Positions 4,834 through 5,739 of a DNA stretch of 5,739 bases are shown piece by piece; position 1 is the stretch's first letter; each line of letters starts with the position of its first letter. The notes under the pieces are model-generated. The model had not been told where the DNA came from. It ran no database searches and saw only the letters and a program-made list of their open reading frames with translations. A program made the translations under genes and the position numbers. Source of the DNA: an uncultured Chloroflexota bacterium (GTDB lineage: Bacteria > Chloroflexota > Chloroflexia > Chloroflexales > Roseiflexaceae); the NCBI GenBank assembly GCA_903871975.1, contig CAIQIY010000641.1, positions 1-5,739 on the forward strand, read 5' to 3'.

Positions 4834-5739
4834 ATGCCAAAACGCAGTGACATCCAGACGATTATGGTGATCGGCTCCGGGCCGATCGTGATCGGCCAGG
4901 CATGCGAGTTCGATTACTCCGGGGTGCAGGCCTGCAAGGTGCTGCGCCGCGAGGGCTATCGGGTCGTGCTGGTCAATAGCAATCCGGCGACGATCATGAC
5001 GGATCCGCAGTTCGCGGATGCGACCTACATCGAGCCGCTGACGCCCGAGGTGCTCGAGAAGATCATCGTCGTCGAACGCCCCGATGCCATCCTGCCGACG
5101 GTCGGCGGCCAGACCGGGCTGAACCTGGCGATGCGATTGCATCAGCTCGGCATCCTCGAGCGCCACGGTGTCCAGTTGATCGGCGCGTCCCCCGCGGCGA
5201 TCGAGCTCGCCGAGGATCGCCAACGCTTCAAGGAGGCGATGATCGCCGCTGGCCTGGGTATCCCGCTGGGCGAGACCGTCACCAGCGTGGACGAGGCGGT
5301 CGCGGCTGCCGAACGCATCGGCTATCCGGTGCTCATCCGCCCGTCGTTCACCCTCGGTGGCTCGGGTGGTGGCATCGCCTATCATCAGGCACAGTTGCGC
5401 GAGATCGCCGACCGCGGGTTGCGCGCATCGCCGGTGACCCAGGTGCTGATCGAGCAGTCGGTGCTCGGCTGGAAGGAATACGAACTTGAGGTGATGCGCG
5501 ATCGCGCCGATAACTTTGTGGTGGTCTGCTCGATCGAAAACCTCGATCCGATGGGCGTGCATACCGGCGACTCGATCACCGTCGCGCCGGCGATGACGCT
5601 CACCGACCGCGAGTTGCAGCGCCTGCGCGATATCGCCCGCATCGTCATTCGTACCGTCGGCGTCGAGACTGGTGGCTCGAATATCCAGTTTGCCGTCGAT
5701 CCGGCCGATGGCCGCGTGGTGGTGATCGAGATGAACCCC
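4834..5739 (+). CDS. carB: Carbamoyl-phosphate synthase large subunit, N-terminal part (3' partial)
   Basis: The first 302 of roughly 1,070 expected residues are present; the window ends in EMNP. This portion is the first ATP-grasp module, which activates bicarbonate to carboxyphosphate. Signatures are GSGPIVIGQACEFDYSG (14-30), LVNSNPATIMTDP (46-58), LPTVGGQTGLN (87-97), RPSFTLGGSGGG (169-180), GWKEYELEV (212-220) and HTGDSITVAPA (243-253). R129, R169, E215, H243, E299 and N301 occur at the same numbers as in the E. coli enzyme, so the site looks active. The start is reached 36 bases after the carA stop. That gap is purine-rich (AAGAGAAGAG at 4811-4820, GAGAGAG at 4825-4831) and supplies a loose ribosome binding site but no terminator. 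It is the last visible gene of the operon, which may continue. Confidence 0.98.
   Translation, partial: MPKRSDIQTIMVIGSGPIVIGQACEFDYSGVQACKVLRREGYRVVLVNSNPATIMTDPQFADATYIEPLTPEVLEKIIVVERPDAILPTVGGQTGLNLAMRLHQLGILERHGVQLIGASPAAIELAEDRQRFKEAMIAAGLGIPLGETVTSVDEAVAAAERIGYPVLIRPSFTLGGSGGGIAYHQAQLREIADRGLRASPVTQVLIEQSVLGWKEYELEVMRDRADNFVVVCSIENLDPMGVHTGDSITVAPAMTLTDRELQRLRDIARIVIRTVGVETGGSNIQFAVDPADGRVVVIEMNP

Noticed and set aside
3538..5562. Very long minus-strand open frame opposite argA, carA and carB
   Set aside because: It overlaps unmistakable carA/carB coding sequence, has low-complexity Arg/His/Asp composition and no recognisable domain.

Overview
The window is G+C-rich bacterial DNA, densely coded, with several start/stop overlaps. 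No marker gene fixes the taxon. The PDZ tail of the first gene, the short Aat, the single-domain N-acetylglutamate synthase and the likely leaderless leader ORF are compatible with Chloroflexota (for example Thermomicrobia-like bacteria) or a related high-GC group. That assignment is a guess from protein style, not a measurement.

Layout. (1) 1-321, plus strand: C-terminal PDZ domain of an HtrA/DegP-type (S1C) protease whose protease domain lies left of the window. (2) 335-1116, minus strand, convergent with it: leucyl/phenylalanyl-tRNA-protein transferase (aat, 335-931), preceded by a probable two-helix membrane miniprotein (940-1116) that ends inside aat's ribosome binding site. (3) 1117-1359: a divergent control region. 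It holds a strong sigma-70-like plus-strand promoter (1123-1151) and a perfect minus-strand -10 hexamer within the same bases. A 29-codon leader ORF (1162-1251) carries five arginine codons in six positions. A GC-rich hairpin with a T-rich tail follows (1308-1345). (4) 1360-5739, plus strand: argC, argB, a short argA (NAGS), carA and the 5' part of carB, tightly packed as one transcription unit.

How it works together. ArgA, ArgB and ArgC catalyse the first three steps of arginine synthesis from glutamate (glutamate to N-acetylglutamate semialdehyde). CarA and CarB make carbamoyl phosphate, needed to turn ornithine into citrulline and also for pyrimidines. The leader in front of argC has the parts of a ribosome-mediated transcription attenuator that senses charged tRNA-Arg: a run of Arg codons, a hairpin overlapping them, an alternative pairing between the end of the leader ORF and the 5' arm of the terminator, and the terminator itself. 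This is the main discovery candidate. Arginine operons in bacteria are usually described as controlled by ArgR/AhrC repressors, and I know of no standard Arg-codon attenuator of this type. The logic also recalls, by analogy only, the fungal arginine attenuator peptide upstream of a carbamoyl-phosphate synthetase small-subunit gene.
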